Source: Sulfurimonas sp. (GTDB lineage: Bacteria; Campylobacterota; Campylobacteria; Campylobacterales; Sulfurimonadaceae). From it: a DNA stretch of 18,165 nucleotides. Shown here piece by piece: positions 1 to 6,561 of the stretch; positions within the stretch are counted from its first letter, which is position 1, and each line of letters opens with the position of its first letter. The position numbers and the translations under genes are program-made. Below the pieces are notes generated by a model. That model saw nothing but the letters and a program-made list of their open reading frames with translations, searched no databases and was not told where the DNA came from. The DNA is taken from the NCBI GenBank assembly GCA_015487435.1, contig WFPU01000292.1, positions 1-18,165 on the forward strand. The letters are read 5' to 3'.

Positions 1-336
1 CTCTATATCATTATCTAAAATATCTATTAAGCCCTCTTCGCCAAACTGCTCAATGAGTTCAGCTGAGAGTTTTTTAGTAAAACCTTTTACAATTTTATTT
101 AAAAAGAAAAATAGTTGATTTTGATTTACTTTGAGATGCTCAAATTTAAAAGTCTTGCCATACTTTTTATGCTCTTCCCAAACACCTGAGAGAGTTACCG
201 CTGAATCTTTCAATGTCTTAACATCACTCTCAAAGTAAGTACCAGAGATTTTCTCACCAGCTTTTAAAACTGCAATAAAAAAGCCGTCATCTTCAAAAAG
301 GATTTTGTCTATTTGACCGATTAGTGTTTCACTCAT
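1..336 (-). CDS. RecD2-like DNA helicase, N-terminal fragment (runs off the left edge)
   Basis: The reading frame opens with ATG at 336 and is open to the window edge, giving 112 N-terminal residues. They begin MSETLIGQIDKILFEDDGFF and contain a GTYFESDVKTLKDSAVTLSG stretch followed by GVWEEHKKYGKTFKFEHL. This matches the OB-like N-terminal domain of RecD2/RecD-like ATP-dependent helicases, where a G(x)W-x-x-H-x-K-YG-x-x-F-x-x-E pattern is typical; an HhH-like stretch follows (KIVKGFTKKLSAELIEQFGE). The helicase motor domains lie outside the window, so the assignment rests on this domain alone. The start overlaps the endonuclease stop codon as ATGA, and no Shine-Dalgarno sequence is visible just upstream. 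Translation is therefore probably coupled to the endonuclease gene, or the native leader was replaced when the restriction genes arrived. Family call fairly sure; role in this operon unknown. Confidence 0.72.
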   Translation of the reverse strand, partial: MSETLIGQIDKILFEDDGFFIAVLKAGEKISGTYFESDVKTLKDSAVTLSGVWEEHKKYGKTFKFEHLKVNQNQLFFFLNKIVKGFTKKLSAELIEQFGEEGLIDILDNDIE

Positions 337-992
337 ATAATATTTTTAACTAAATCTATATGCTCTTTTTTATAATCATTTTTAGAACCTTTAACAATCT
401 CTATATTTTCTGATAACTTTGTAATATCTATTTCTTTAACATTTGTATCGTCTAAACCAATAACTAAGATAGGAACAGTTATCGATAAATCTGCTGATGG
501 TATTTCTCTAACAGTTTTTTCAAATGAAGCTACGCCACTGTCAATTCTTTTACTTAAATTATCACATGGTAAAATTAGTACAGCAAAATCAGCAAGTTTA
601 TAACTATATGATAGTTGAAATTTAAAATAATTTCTATATGAACTAGCAATATTTCCCATTTCTACTTCAACTTGCAATATTATATTTTCATTATTATCTT
701 TAGATGTTTGTTTCTTAAATGATTTTCTAAAATCTCCTCGTAATGAATCATCATTATTATTTGGAGTAACTAATGGTTCAAGTTCCCAATCATAACTTTC
801 AAAAGCAATTTTAAAATAAGTATTTATAATTTGTTGCACTACATCAAGCTTAGGTTGAGATTTAGATTTATTTTTATATACTGGTAATGGACATTTAGTG
901 CATATTTCCAATAACTCTTCTAAGGCTTCTTTACAACAAGGATGTTCTAAAACTTCCTGAGAATACCTATATGAAAAAGTTTTAATATTCAT
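333..992 (-). CDS. Type II restriction endonuclease, BglII/BstYI family
   Basis: This 219-residue protein would cleave DNA at the site protected by the methyltransferase encoded just upstream. Length fits BglII and BstYI (both a little over 200 residues). Visible signatures are D87 in LRGDFRK, E109 and E111 in ILQVEVEMGN (the D...E-x-E arrangement of this PD-(D/E)XK branch), then SSYRNYFKFQ and LADFAVLILP, and the family-typical C-terminal block SGVASFEKTVREI...ITVPILVIGLD (about 152-181). A good ribosome binding site (AAGGAG) lies in the 9-nt gap after the methyltransferase, so the two are one operon. The stop TGA overlaps the next start (ATGA). N-terminal cysteines (C19, C20, C31, C34) are of unknown role. 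Recognition sequence cannot be read from the sequence. Family call confident; activity is inferred. Confidence 0.83.
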   Translation of the reverse strand: MNIKTFSYRYSQEVLEHPCCKEALEELLEICTKCPLPVYKNKSKSQPKLDVVQQIINTYFKIAFESYDWELEPLVTPNNNDDSLRGDFRKSFKKQTSKDNNENIILQVEVEMGNIASSYRNYFKFQLSYSYKLADFAVLILPCDNLSKRIDSGVASFEKTVREIPSADLSITVPILVIGLDDTNVKEIDITKLSENIEIVKGSKNDYKKEHIDLVKNII

Positions 993-1001
993 TTTTTCTC
1001 C

Positions 1002-2318
1002 TTAAATTTCTTCTATTAATTTTTTACCTAACTTTTCAACTATTCCAACAACCAAAGCATTGCCCATTAAAAAAGCTCTTTTGCTATCTGTAACTCCAGC
1101 TGTATGATTATCTGGAAACATATTCAATCTTTCAAGTTCTATAGGTGTCAATCTTCTATATTTTCCATTAACATGTACTATATGTTTAAATCTTGAAGGA
1201 CTTGCACCACCCTCACCTGTAATTATAGTTCTAGATGGCTTATTAACACAATCAGGGAAGCTCATACTACCTTCACTATATATATATTTATGCCCTGTAG
1301 TTTTATTAATTCTTTCTATTGACTTAGAACCTTTTTGGTATTTCCATTTTTCCAATTCTTCATCATTAATATAGAACTCTTTTGGTATCTCTTTCTCATC
1401 TACTAAAAAATCCCCTAGAACAGAATATTTATCATTATAATTTACCTCAACTTTAGAAGTGTAATACCTTCCATCAATCATATATCCAACATCTAAAAAA
1501 GCATTTTGTTTAGGTGTTTTTTTGTTAAAATTGTTAGTAATATCGACCAAATCATCACTTAATTTTGCAGATATTATATTACTATTTTCAATTTCTTTAA
1601 TAGGGAATGATTTAGCAAAAAGACCATCTTTTATTAATATATCTTTTGACGTGTTTGATTGTAAACTTTTATATAATTTGGTGTCTTTTTTATATGCCAT
1701 TATAAATACTCTACGTCTTCTTTGTGGCATACCATATTCACTAGCATTAATAACTCTCCATTCAACTGCATAACCAAGAGAGTTTAAAGATGATAAGATT
1801 ATGGCAAAATCTCTACCTCTTTGATTTGCAGGTGATTTTAAAAGTCTATCAACATTTTCGAGCATTAAATATTTAGGAGCTTTGTCTTTTTTTTCTTTTA
1901 AAATTCTATATATTTCCCACCACAAAACACCTTTTTTACCAATAATTCCATGAGAATTTTTAAGTGTACTCGCAACTGAATAATCTTGACAAGGAAAACC
2001 ACCAACTAGCAAATCATGCTCAGGGATATCAGATACTTTAACTTTAGATATATCTTCATTTACATGATTTGTATATCCAAATCTTGCACAATAAATATCA
2101 GAAGCGTGTTGAGTTTTAGTTGAAGGCTCCCATTGATTACTCCAAACTACATCATATCCTTCATTTAATAAGCTAATTCTTTGTAATCCTATACGAAAAC
2201 CACCAACACCAGCAAATAATTCAATAGTTTTAATATTCTTTTGTCTAGTAATTCGCATATTCATCTTTAACCGCTTTTCATCTTCTTGATACATAGTAAA
2301 CAAAGTTGGTGCTGTCAT
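1002..2318 (-). CDS. DNA (cytosine-5)-methyltransferase of a type II restriction-modification system
   Basis: This 438-residue enzyme transfers a methyl group from S-adenosylmethionine to C5 of cytosine and protects host DNA from the neighbouring endonuclease. All hallmark motifs are present in order: motif I ELFAGVGGFRIGL (33-45), motif IV GGFPCQDYS with nucleophile C110, motif VI LENV (153-156), motif VIII QRRRRVF (199-205), motif IX RRLTPIELERL (388-398) and motif X GNALVVGIVEKLG (419-431). The variable target-recognition region lies roughly between 210 and 385 and includes RTIITGEGGASPSRFKH. The NQWEPSTK and GEGGxSPSRFKH segments remind me of methylases for GGNCC/GGWCC sites, but that is memory-based and tentative. 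The start at 2318 is backed by AGGAG seven bases upstream and an extended -10 box. The frame is intact. Confidence 0.95.
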   Translation of the reverse strand: MTAPTLFTMYQEDEKRLKMNMRITRQKNIKTIELFAGVGGFRIGLQRISLLNEGYDVVWSNQWEPSTKTQHASDIYCARFGYTNHVNEDISKVKVSDIPEHDLLVGGFPCQDYSVASTLKNSHGIIGKKGVLWWEIYRILKEKKDKAPKYLMLENVDRLLKSPANQRGRDFAIILSSLNSLGYAVEWRVINASEYGMPQRRRRVFIMAYKKDTKLYKSLQSNTSKDILIKDGLFAKSFPIKEIENSNIISAKLSDDLVDITNNFNKKTPKQNAFLDVGYMIDGRYYTSKVEVNYNDKYSVLGDFLVDEKEIPKEFYINDEELEKWKYQKGSKSIERINKTTGHKYIYSEGSMSFPDCVNKPSRTIITGEGGASPSRFKHIVHVNGKYRRLTPIELERLNMFPDNHTAGVTDSKRAFLMGNALVVGIVEKLGKKLIEEI

Positions 2319-2345
2319 AACAATCTCCTAATTTAAAATTAGACA

Positions 2346-2354
2346 ATTATAGCA
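2346..2354 (-). promoter_or_regulatory. Extended -10 promoter box for the restriction-modification operon
   Basis: On the minus strand the sequence reads TGCTATAAT, an extended -10 (TGn plus a perfect TATAAT). Transcription would start near 2340, leaving a short leader before the AGGAG ribosome binding site and the methyltransferase ATG at 2318. No convincing -35 hexamer is seen at 17 bp, as expected for extended -10 promoters. The operon can therefore be transcribed independently of glyQ. Confidence 0.6.
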
Positions 2355-2377
2355 CCAAGCAATATTTGTATTAAATT

Positions 2378-2396
2378 ATATTGCAAATTGCAATAT
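2378..2396. repeat. Perfect inverted repeat between glyQ stop and the methyltransferase promoter
   Basis: Two 9-bp arms, ATATTGCAA and TTGCAATAT, flank a single A. A further half-site GCAATAT lies at 2359-2365. The repeat begins one base past the glyQ stop codon and sits about 27-45 bp upstream of the methyltransferase -10 box. It could be an operator of the restriction-modification promoter or part of the glyQ 3' end. It has almost no loop and no T-run on the minus strand, so it is a poor intrinsic terminator. Confidence 0.4.
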
Positions 2397-2397
2397 T

Positions 2398-3279
2398 TTA
2401 TCCTTTAACTCTTTTAAGCCTCTCCGGCTCTTGCTCTTTATAAAGTTCAGCACACCCCTTAGAAAGTTCACGAATTTTTAACATATAGTTTTGTCTTTCT
2501 GTTTGACTTATAGCTTTTCTTGCGTCTAAAACATTAAAAGTGTTTGATGCCATCATACATAAGTCATAAGCAGGTAGTGGAAGTCCAGCTTCTAGAGTTT
2601 TTAAACATTCATCACATTTTGCATTAAAATCAGCAAACAACATATCTGTGTCTGCTACTTCAAAGTTGTACTTGCTAAACTCTATTTCACTCTCTTTATG
2701 AACATCACTATAGTAAGTTTTTCCATGCTCATTTTCACCCCAAACAATGTCAAAAATGTTATCAACATCTTGAAGATACATAGCTAATCTTTCAGTTCCA
2801 TAAGTTATCTCAACAGCTACAGGATTACACTCAATCCCGCCAACTTGTTGAAAGTAAGTAAATTGAGTAACTTCCATACCATTAAGCCAAACTTCCCAAC
2901 CAAGTCCCCATGCACCAAGTGTTGGAGACTCCCAATTATCTTCTACAAAACGGATATCGTGTTTACTCACATCAAGACCAAGGTATTCTAATGATTTTAG
3001 GTATAGTTCTTGAATATTATCAGGAGATGGTTTTATAAGTGCTTGGAACTGATAGTATGAGCCAAGTCTGTTTGGATTTTCTCCATAACGACCATCTGTT
3101 GGACGACGAGATGGCGCTACATAAGCAGTAGCCCATGGAGTTGAATCTAGTGAGCGAAGAAAAGTTGCTGGGTGAAATGTTCCAGCACCAGATGGAATAT
3201 CGTAAGGTTGAACAATATTACAACCCTGTTTCATCCAAAATTCTTGTAGTTTTAGTAACATCTCGCTAAAAGTTATCAT
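2398..3279 (-). CDS. glyQ: Glycine--tRNA ligase alpha subunit
   Basis: This is the catalytic alpha subunit of the bacterial (alpha-beta)2 glycyl-tRNA synthetase, which charges tRNA-Gly with glycine in the cytoplasm; it needs the beta subunit GlyS, which is not in this window. At 293 residues it has the usual length. Typical blocks include EFWMKQGCNIVQPYD (14-28), GAGTFHPATFLRSL, AYVAPSRRPTDGRYGENPNR, ALIKPSPDNIQELYL, FVEDNWESPTLGAWGLGWEV and EVTQFTYFQQVGG. The ribosome binding site AGGAAAA sits directly before the ATG and touches the arm of a small hairpin (3291-3311). In Campylobacter jejuni, as I recall it, glyQ follows purE and a coiled-coil gene; here those genes are about 11 kb away on the same strand. 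Identification is secure. Confidence 0.98.
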   Translation of the reverse strand: MITFSEMLLKLQEFWMKQGCNIVQPYDIPSGAGTFHPATFLRSLDSTPWATAYVAPSRRPTDGRYGENPNRLGSYYQFQALIKPSPDNIQELYLKSLEYLGLDVSKHDIRFVEDNWESPTLGAWGLGWEVWLNGMEVTQFTYFQQVGGIECNPVAVEITYGTERLAMYLQDVDNIFDIVWGENEHGKTYYSDVHKESEIEFSKYNFEVADTDMLFADFNAKCDECLKTLEAGLPLPAYDLCMMASNTFNVLDARKAISQTERQNYMLKIRELSKGCAELYKEQEPERLKRVKG

Positions 3280-3290
3280 CTATATTTTCC

Positions 3291-3311
3291 TGTACTTATT
3301 TATTAAGTACA
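3291..3311 (-). promoter_or_regulatory. Leader hairpin abutting the glyQ ribosome binding site
   Basis: TGTACTTA and TAAGTACA form a perfect 8-bp stem around a 5-nt loop. On the minus strand the last stem base is the first A of the AGGA ribosome binding site of glyQ, so the hairpin sits immediately upstream and might modulate initiation or protect the 5' end. Its AT content makes it weak. Regulatory role is inference. Confidence 0.3.
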
Positions 3312-3375
3312 TTAAATTCTTTATATGGTAATTTTATGGGCTTCATATTTTCTTCGAAAAGACGGGCTTCCTGTA

Positions 3376-3429
3376 AATTACAAATTTAATGCATTATTTT
3401 TGTAATTATATCAAATCAAACTTTGATAT
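3376..3429. repeat. Two adjacent perfect inverted repeats in the rhodanese-glyQ gap
   Basis: AATTACAAA (3376-3384) pairs with TTTGTAATT (3399-3407), and directly after it ATATCAAA (3408-3415) pairs with TTTGATAT (3422-3429) around a 6-nt loop. The second lies two bases beyond the rhodanese stop codon. The pair could be the 3' end structure of the rhodanese transcript, but neither is followed by a T-run on the minus strand. A tandem operator for glyQ transcription is the alternative. The rest of this 152-bp gap shows only a short direct repeat of GGGCTTC. Confidence 0.35.
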
Positions 3430-3431
3430 TA

Positions 3432-4295
3432 TCATTCCCACTTAAAACGAATAGATTTATACTTTAAAGCATCATACTCTAAAAGCGATTTTTCATAAAG
3501 TTTTGCATTTTTAAAACCCATTTTTTGATAAATAATATACCACTCAACTACGGCATCATATACGCTCTCACCATAAACAACTATCTCATCATCTTTATTC
3601 AGCTCTAAACCATTTAAATATATATCTTCAAGTTCATCATCAGGTCTAATTGTGCCATCTTTTAAAAATTTATCTTTGTATGAACTACTTTTAGCATTTT
3701 GGATATGACCTTGCATATTTATATTTTTTACCATTTTTGTACCAAAATAATATGGTGCTTCTCTAGCATCAATCAAAGTAAGGTTAGGAATGTTGTCTTT
3801 TATGTACTTAGCATCTACAGAAATATTTTGAGGTATAAGTTTTATATTACCTTCATCATCAGCTTCACTATCTACCTTGTTTACAAGTAAATCATACTCA
3901 AATACCCAAGACATATATCCGCCATCAAGCAAACTGACATTTTGAAATCCATTTGAAATTAGTATATATGCTAAATAAGATGAATTTTTTATGTCAGCAT
4001 CTGTATTTCGCCCATATATAACTACTTTAGAATCATTATCTATCCCTAAGTCTGACATATATGCTTCTATCCTAGATAATGAAACTTTAGTAAAATAAGA
4101 TCCGTCTAATTCTAATATTTTACTAACATTAAAACTAACAGCACCGAAAATATGACTTTTTTTATAGCTCTCACTTACATCGATAATAACTAAATTTTTA
4201 TCATAAATAATTTCACGCAATTCATTTTTTTTTATAAAAGCATCATTAGCATAAGTATGTAAAAAAATTAAGACTAATAATATTAATTTTTTCAT
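3432..4295 (-). CDS. Secreted tandem rhodanese-like protein without catalytic cysteine
   Basis: The 287-residue protein has an N-terminal signal peptide (MKKLILLVLIFLHTYA, cleavage probably near residue 16), so it is likely periplasmic. Two rhodanese-like modules follow: one around 24-140 (LVIIDVSESYKKSHIFGAVSFN, VVIYGRNTDAD, LLDGGYMSW) and one around 160-285 (LTLIDAREAPYYFG, GHIQNAKSSSYKD, EIVVYGESVYDAVVEW). This is the architecture of thiosulfate/3-mercaptopyruvate sulfurtransferases, but the active-site cysteine of the second domain is replaced, with G242 at the expected place, and there is no cysteine anywhere in the protein. It therefore cannot form a persulfide and is probably a binding or structural protein. 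It starts 8 nt after the chorismate mutase stop with no clear Shine-Dalgarno sequence, suggesting coupled translation. Function unknown. Confidence 0.82.
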   Translation of the reverse strand: MKKLILLVLIFLHTYANDAFIKKNELREIIYDKNLVIIDVSESYKKSHIFGAVSFNVSKILELDGSYFTKVSLSRIEAYMSDLGIDNDSKVVIYGRNTDADIKNSSYLAYILISNGFQNVSLLDGGYMSWVFEYDLLVNKVDSEADDEGNIKLIPQNISVDAKYIKDNIPNLTLIDAREAPYYFGTKMVKNINMQGHIQNAKSSSYKDKFLKDGTIRPDDELEDIYLNGLELNKDDEIVVYGESVYDAVVEWYIIYQKMGFKNAKLYEKSLLEYDALKYKSIRFKWE

Positions 4296-4303
4296 TTAGT
4301 CAT

Positions 4304-4597
4304 TTAAAAGTTTGTTGTATTTCTAAATTGAGAGATCTCTATCTCTACCATCTCATCAATCATAATACTAAATAAATCTGACATTAAATTTGGAGAAATG
4401 TTTAACTCAATTGCTTTTGCACGAACTCTTTGTTTTATAAATTCTACTCTATCTTCAGCTTTAACCTCATCAACACTATTTTTAAATTTTGCGGCTTGAT
4501 GTATATAGTGGCTTCTCTCAGCTATTAACTCAACCAATTTATCATCTATCTTATCAATCTCTACTCTTACCTCTTGAAGTGTTTTACATTCTTTCAT
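4304..4597 (-). CDS. Chorismate mutase, AroQ-type helical (COG1605/PchB-like)
   Basis: This 97-residue all-helical protein belongs to the chorismate mutase type II family, which converts chorismate to prephenate for phenylalanine and tyrosine synthesis. It shows the usual first-helix pattern TLQEVRVEIDKIDDKLVELI with a basic residue (R11) in the active-site position, then AERSHYIHQAAKFK with K38, and a DRVEFIKQRVR segment. The HQAAKFK and DRVE pattern is close to the PchB-like isochorismate-pyruvate lyase/mutase branch, but no salicylate or siderophore genes are nearby, so mutase activity is the simpler reading. GAGGA precedes the ATG. It probably leads a two-gene unit with the rhodanese-like gene, although the two products have no obvious functional link. 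Confidence 0.85.
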   Translation of the reverse strand: MKECKTLQEVRVEIDKIDDKLVELIAERSHYIHQAAKFKNSVDEVKAEDRVEFIKQRVRAKAIELNISPNLMSDLFSIMIDEMVEIEISQFRNTTNF

Positions 4598-4708
4598 ACT
4601 TAATCCTCAACTGATTTAATCTCTCTAGAGAAATATTAACTAAAAATAGATACATGTTTGTTAACAGTTTTGTAACAATCTTTGTATATAATCTTATCAC
4701 GATTCTCC

Positions 4709-4742
4709 ATATAGCCTTTTAGTTTCCCACTCAAGGCTATAT
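4709..4742. repeat. 10-bp-stem hairpin downstream of plsC
   Basis: ATATAGCCTT (4709-4718) and AAGGCTATAT (4733-4742) are perfectly complementary around a 14-nt loop. The hairpin starts about 10 bases past the plsC stop. On the minus strand it is followed by GGAGAATCG, not a T-run, so it is either a weak terminator or an mRNA 3' stabiliser separating plsC from the chorismate mutase gene. The remainder of the 154-bp gap is AT-rich and probably holds the chorismate mutase promoter; no single box stands out. Confidence 0.45.
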
Positions 4743-4751
4743 TTACTACAA

Positions 4752-5438
4752 CTACTTAATCCCAAATCTACTTTTATATGTCTCTTGAAGTGGAAATTTT
4801 CTATCTTTATATGAAATTAGGTCTCCAAATTCAACTTCTATAACTCGTAAAACACTTGAATCTTTTATGGCATCTGCTAAAATATTATCAGCACGATTAT
4901 GAATATATACTGGTAAGATATCGATTCTATTTTTTATAGCCATTAGCTGTGAACCATCTTTAAATTCACCCAAAACATCATCACTTTTATTTCTGGTACC
5001 CTCTGGAAATATATATATACTATCACCCTCTTTTACAGCTGCTTTTATCTCTTTAAAAAAACCACCCATTTGAGATTTTTCACGATCAAGTAAAATTGTC
5101 CCTGCATTTCTTACAAACAATCCAAAAAAGAAAGAATCATACAACTCTTTTTTTGAAACCCAGTGTCCAAATAGTTTTTTATTTTCTAAGGCTACTTCTA
5201 TAATAGTTGGATCTATAATAGTGCGATGATTTGAGGCTAAAAGATATTGTCCATCATCTGGTATTTTATCTTTATTTATAACTTTTATCTCTATGTTTAA
5301 CTTAGATAACATACGATTAGCATACTCAGCTCTAATACGTTTTTTTTCTTCAGAAGAGTTGATTTTTCTTAATCTATAACCATACAAGTTTGTAATATAA
5401 GTTGCAAATACAGCAATTTTAATTTGATTAAATGTCAA
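4752..5438 (-). CDS. plsC: 1-acyl-sn-glycerol-3-phosphate acyltransferase (PlsC family)
   Basis: The enzyme transfers an acyl chain to the sn-2 position of lysophosphatidic acid, giving phosphatidic acid for membrane lipids. The acyltransferase signatures are clear in 228 residues: catalytic NHRTIID (H71 and D76, the HX4D motif), a substrate-binding region around GTILLDRE, the phosphate-binding FPEGTRNK (144-151) and LPVYIHN (175-181). An N-terminal hydrophobic stretch (about 5-20) would anchor it to the inner membrane. The predicted start is TTG at 5438, with AGGATAGG upstream and no in-frame ATG nearby that would keep the N-terminus; TTG is unusual and may lower expression. It follows the CvfB-like gene by 5 nt and is surely co-transcribed with it. 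A minor alternative is another lysophospholipid acyltransferase of the same family. Confidence 0.9.
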   Translation of the reverse strand: MTFNQIKIAVFATYITNLYGYRLRKINSSEEKKRIRAEYANRMLSKLNIEIKVINKDKIPDDGQYLLASNHRTIIDPTIIEVALENKKLFGHWVSKKELYDSFFFGLFVRNAGTILLDREKSQMGGFFKEIKAAVKEGDSIYIFPEGTRNKSDDVLGEFKDGSQLMAIKNRIDILPVYIHNRADNILADAIKDSSVLRVIEVEFGDLISYKDRKFPLQETYKSRFGIK

Positions 5439-5443
5439 AACAC

Positions 5444-6292
5444 CTATCCTTTTAAATATATTCCAGTATCTTTAACTTCTATAAGGTTATCGTTTTGAAG
5501 TTTTGTAAGTGAGCTTTTAAATGCTTTTTTACTAAGTGAAAATACATCTTTAATCAAATCTGCATCACTTTTATAATTATATGGCATTTTACCTCCATTT
5601 TGTTTTAAAATTTCTAAAACTTGGTCTGAATCATTATCTTTTTTCTTAGCTCCAGAAGCTCTAAGTGTCAAGTCTATATTTCCATCTTTACGAACAGTTT
5701 TGACATATGCTACTTTTTCCTGACCAATCTCAATTTTTTCAAATATCTCTTGATGATAAATCAATCCCTCATATCTATCTTCAACCATACATTTGTATCC
5801 TAGTGGAGTTTTTGCAAGTATAATTATTTTCACTTTTTTTTGAGGAGTTAAACCTTTTGGTCTATTATCAAAGTTTGAAGCAACTTTTTCAGTACCCACT
5901 AAACGGTGAGTTTGTTCATCATAAACAACTTTAACAAAACGTTTTTCACCAACTTTAAAAGGGGTTTTTTGAAACATATTTGGAACTAGTAAATCTTTAA
6001 GTAAACCCCAATTCAAAAAAGCTCCAAAGGGTGCTACATCCACAACTTCCATCAAAGCAAACTCATCAAGTTTAGCCAATGGTTTTTGAGTTGTTGCCAC
6101 TAGTCTATCTTCAGAATCTGTATATAAAAATACTTCCACTAAAGAGTCTACTGCCATATCTGGTGTTTCATAAGCTTTTGGCAAAAGTACATCTCTTTCA
6201 TCTAATGCATGAAGATGTAAGCCATGGGGAGAGTATCTATCTACTCTTAAAATATTTAATCGACCTAGTTCTAGGTGTTCATTTTGTTGCAT
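5444..6292 (-). CDS. S1-domain RNA-binding protein, CvfB/YitL family
   Basis: The 282-residue protein is built like CvfB (conserved virulence factor B, YitL): S1-like OB modules followed by a C-terminal winged helix. The N-terminal LGRLNILRVDRYSPHGLHLH and DVLLPKAY are family-typical. The central S1 repeat includes EVVDVAPFGAFLNWGLLKDLLVP (about 82-104), and another S1-like unit contains GYKCMVEDRYEGLIYHQEIF (about 163-184). The tail GGKMPYNYKSDADLIKDVF...SLTKLQNDNLIEVKDTGIYL matches the winged-helix part. In Firmicutes the family affects expression of virulence and metabolic genes; its exact RNA targets are not known to me in Campylobacterota. AAGGA precedes the ATG, and an extended -10 box lies about 40 bp upstream. 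It heads the cvfB-plsC operon. Confidence 0.85.
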   Translation of the reverse strand: MQQNEHLELGRLNILRVDRYSPHGLHLHALDERDVLLPKAYETPDMAVDSLVEVFLYTDSEDRLVATTQKPLAKLDEFALMEVVDVAPFGAFLNWGLLKDLLVPNMFQKTPFKVGEKRFVKVVYDEQTHRLVGTEKVASNFDNRPKGLTPQKKVKIIILAKTPLGYKCMVEDRYEGLIYHQEIFEKIEIGQEKVAYVKTVRKDGNIDLTLRASGAKKKDNDSDQVLEILKQNGGKMPYNYKSDADLIKDVFSLSKKAFKSSLTKLQNDNLIEVKDTGIYLKG

Positions 6293-6325
6293 TATTTTCC
6301 TTGGTTATTCCGTATTTAATACGAT

Positions 6326-6334
6326 ATTATATCA
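6326..6334 (-). promoter_or_regulatory. Extended -10 box for the cvfB-plsC operon
   Basis: On the minus strand the sequence reads TGATATAAT, an extended -10 with perfect TATAAT. Transcription would begin near 6320, inside a small inverted repeat (CGTATT, T, AATACG at 6311-6323) that lies between the box and the ribosome binding site. Another imperfectly spaced repeat, AAGTCT at 6334-6339 and AGACTT at 6351-6356, sits between this box and the divergent pyk promoter and could be an operator shared by both. Confidence 0.5.
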
Positions 6335-6363
6335 AGTCTCTTATGTGTATAGACTTAGTTTTG

Positions 6364-6372
6364 TGATATTAT
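6364..6372 (+). promoter_or_regulatory. Candidate extended -10 box for pyk, directly before the palindromic element
   Basis: TGATATTAT (TGn plus TATTAT) ends one base before the terminal repeat of the 171-bp element. If used, transcription would start within the first few bases of the element and the whole element would be transcribed as the pyk 5' leader. No better promoter-like sequence is visible between the element and the pyk ATG. Confidence 0.4.
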
Positions 6373-6373
6373 T

Positions 6374-6544
6374 AAGTAAGTGGACATAAATAATTGCATA
6401 ACTAATAAGAAGAGAAGCTATAATATACAAGGCAAAAATATACAGGAGCTATTAATAGCTTCAAGAATTTTTAACGAAGTAGATTGTAGCTTATCTTCTC
6501 ACCCTACGGGCAACATTTATGAAGTTATTTATGCCTACTTACTT
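6374..6544. repeat. 171-bp imperfect palindrome with 20-bp terminal inverted repeats (candidate miniature mobile element)
   Basis: The ends, AAGTAAGTGGACATAAATAA at 6374-6393 and the complement of 6525-6544, match at 18 of 20 positions. Symmetry continues inward: AGAAGA-n-AAGCTA-n-AAT-n-TAC on the left is mirrored on the right, then AAAAAT, and the centre is a perfect 14-bp palindrome AGCTATTAATAGCT at 6447-6460. The right half carries an extra hairpin (TTGCCC, loop GTA, GGGTGA, read on the minus strand, around 6500-6514) that breaks the symmetry. The element contains no protein-coding frame of note. A TAT triplet flanks the pairing on both sides and might be a target duplication, but it is too short to count on. 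It fills most of the 269-bp cvfB-pyk gap and stops five bases before the pyk ribosome binding site. Confidence 0.75.
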
Positions 6545-6561
6545 ATATAGAAGGAATTTTT

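Noticed and set aside
1522..1773. Plus-strand open frame inside the methyltransferase gene
   Set aside because: It is antisense to a clearly coding region, without ribosome binding site or recognisable domain; the same holds for 3699-3890, 6079-6366, 6945-7247, 8463-8693, 12168-12443, 12594-12800, 15221-15517, 16761-16991 and 17560-17811.
4709..4742. Hairpin after plsC as a classical intrinsic terminator
   Set aside because: The 10-bp stem is convincing, but no T-run follows on the minus strand; listed only as a repeat.
6371..6547. TAT target-site duplication flanking the 171-bp palindrome
   Set aside because: Three bases in very AT-rich sequence are expected by chance, so I do not use it as evidence for transposition.
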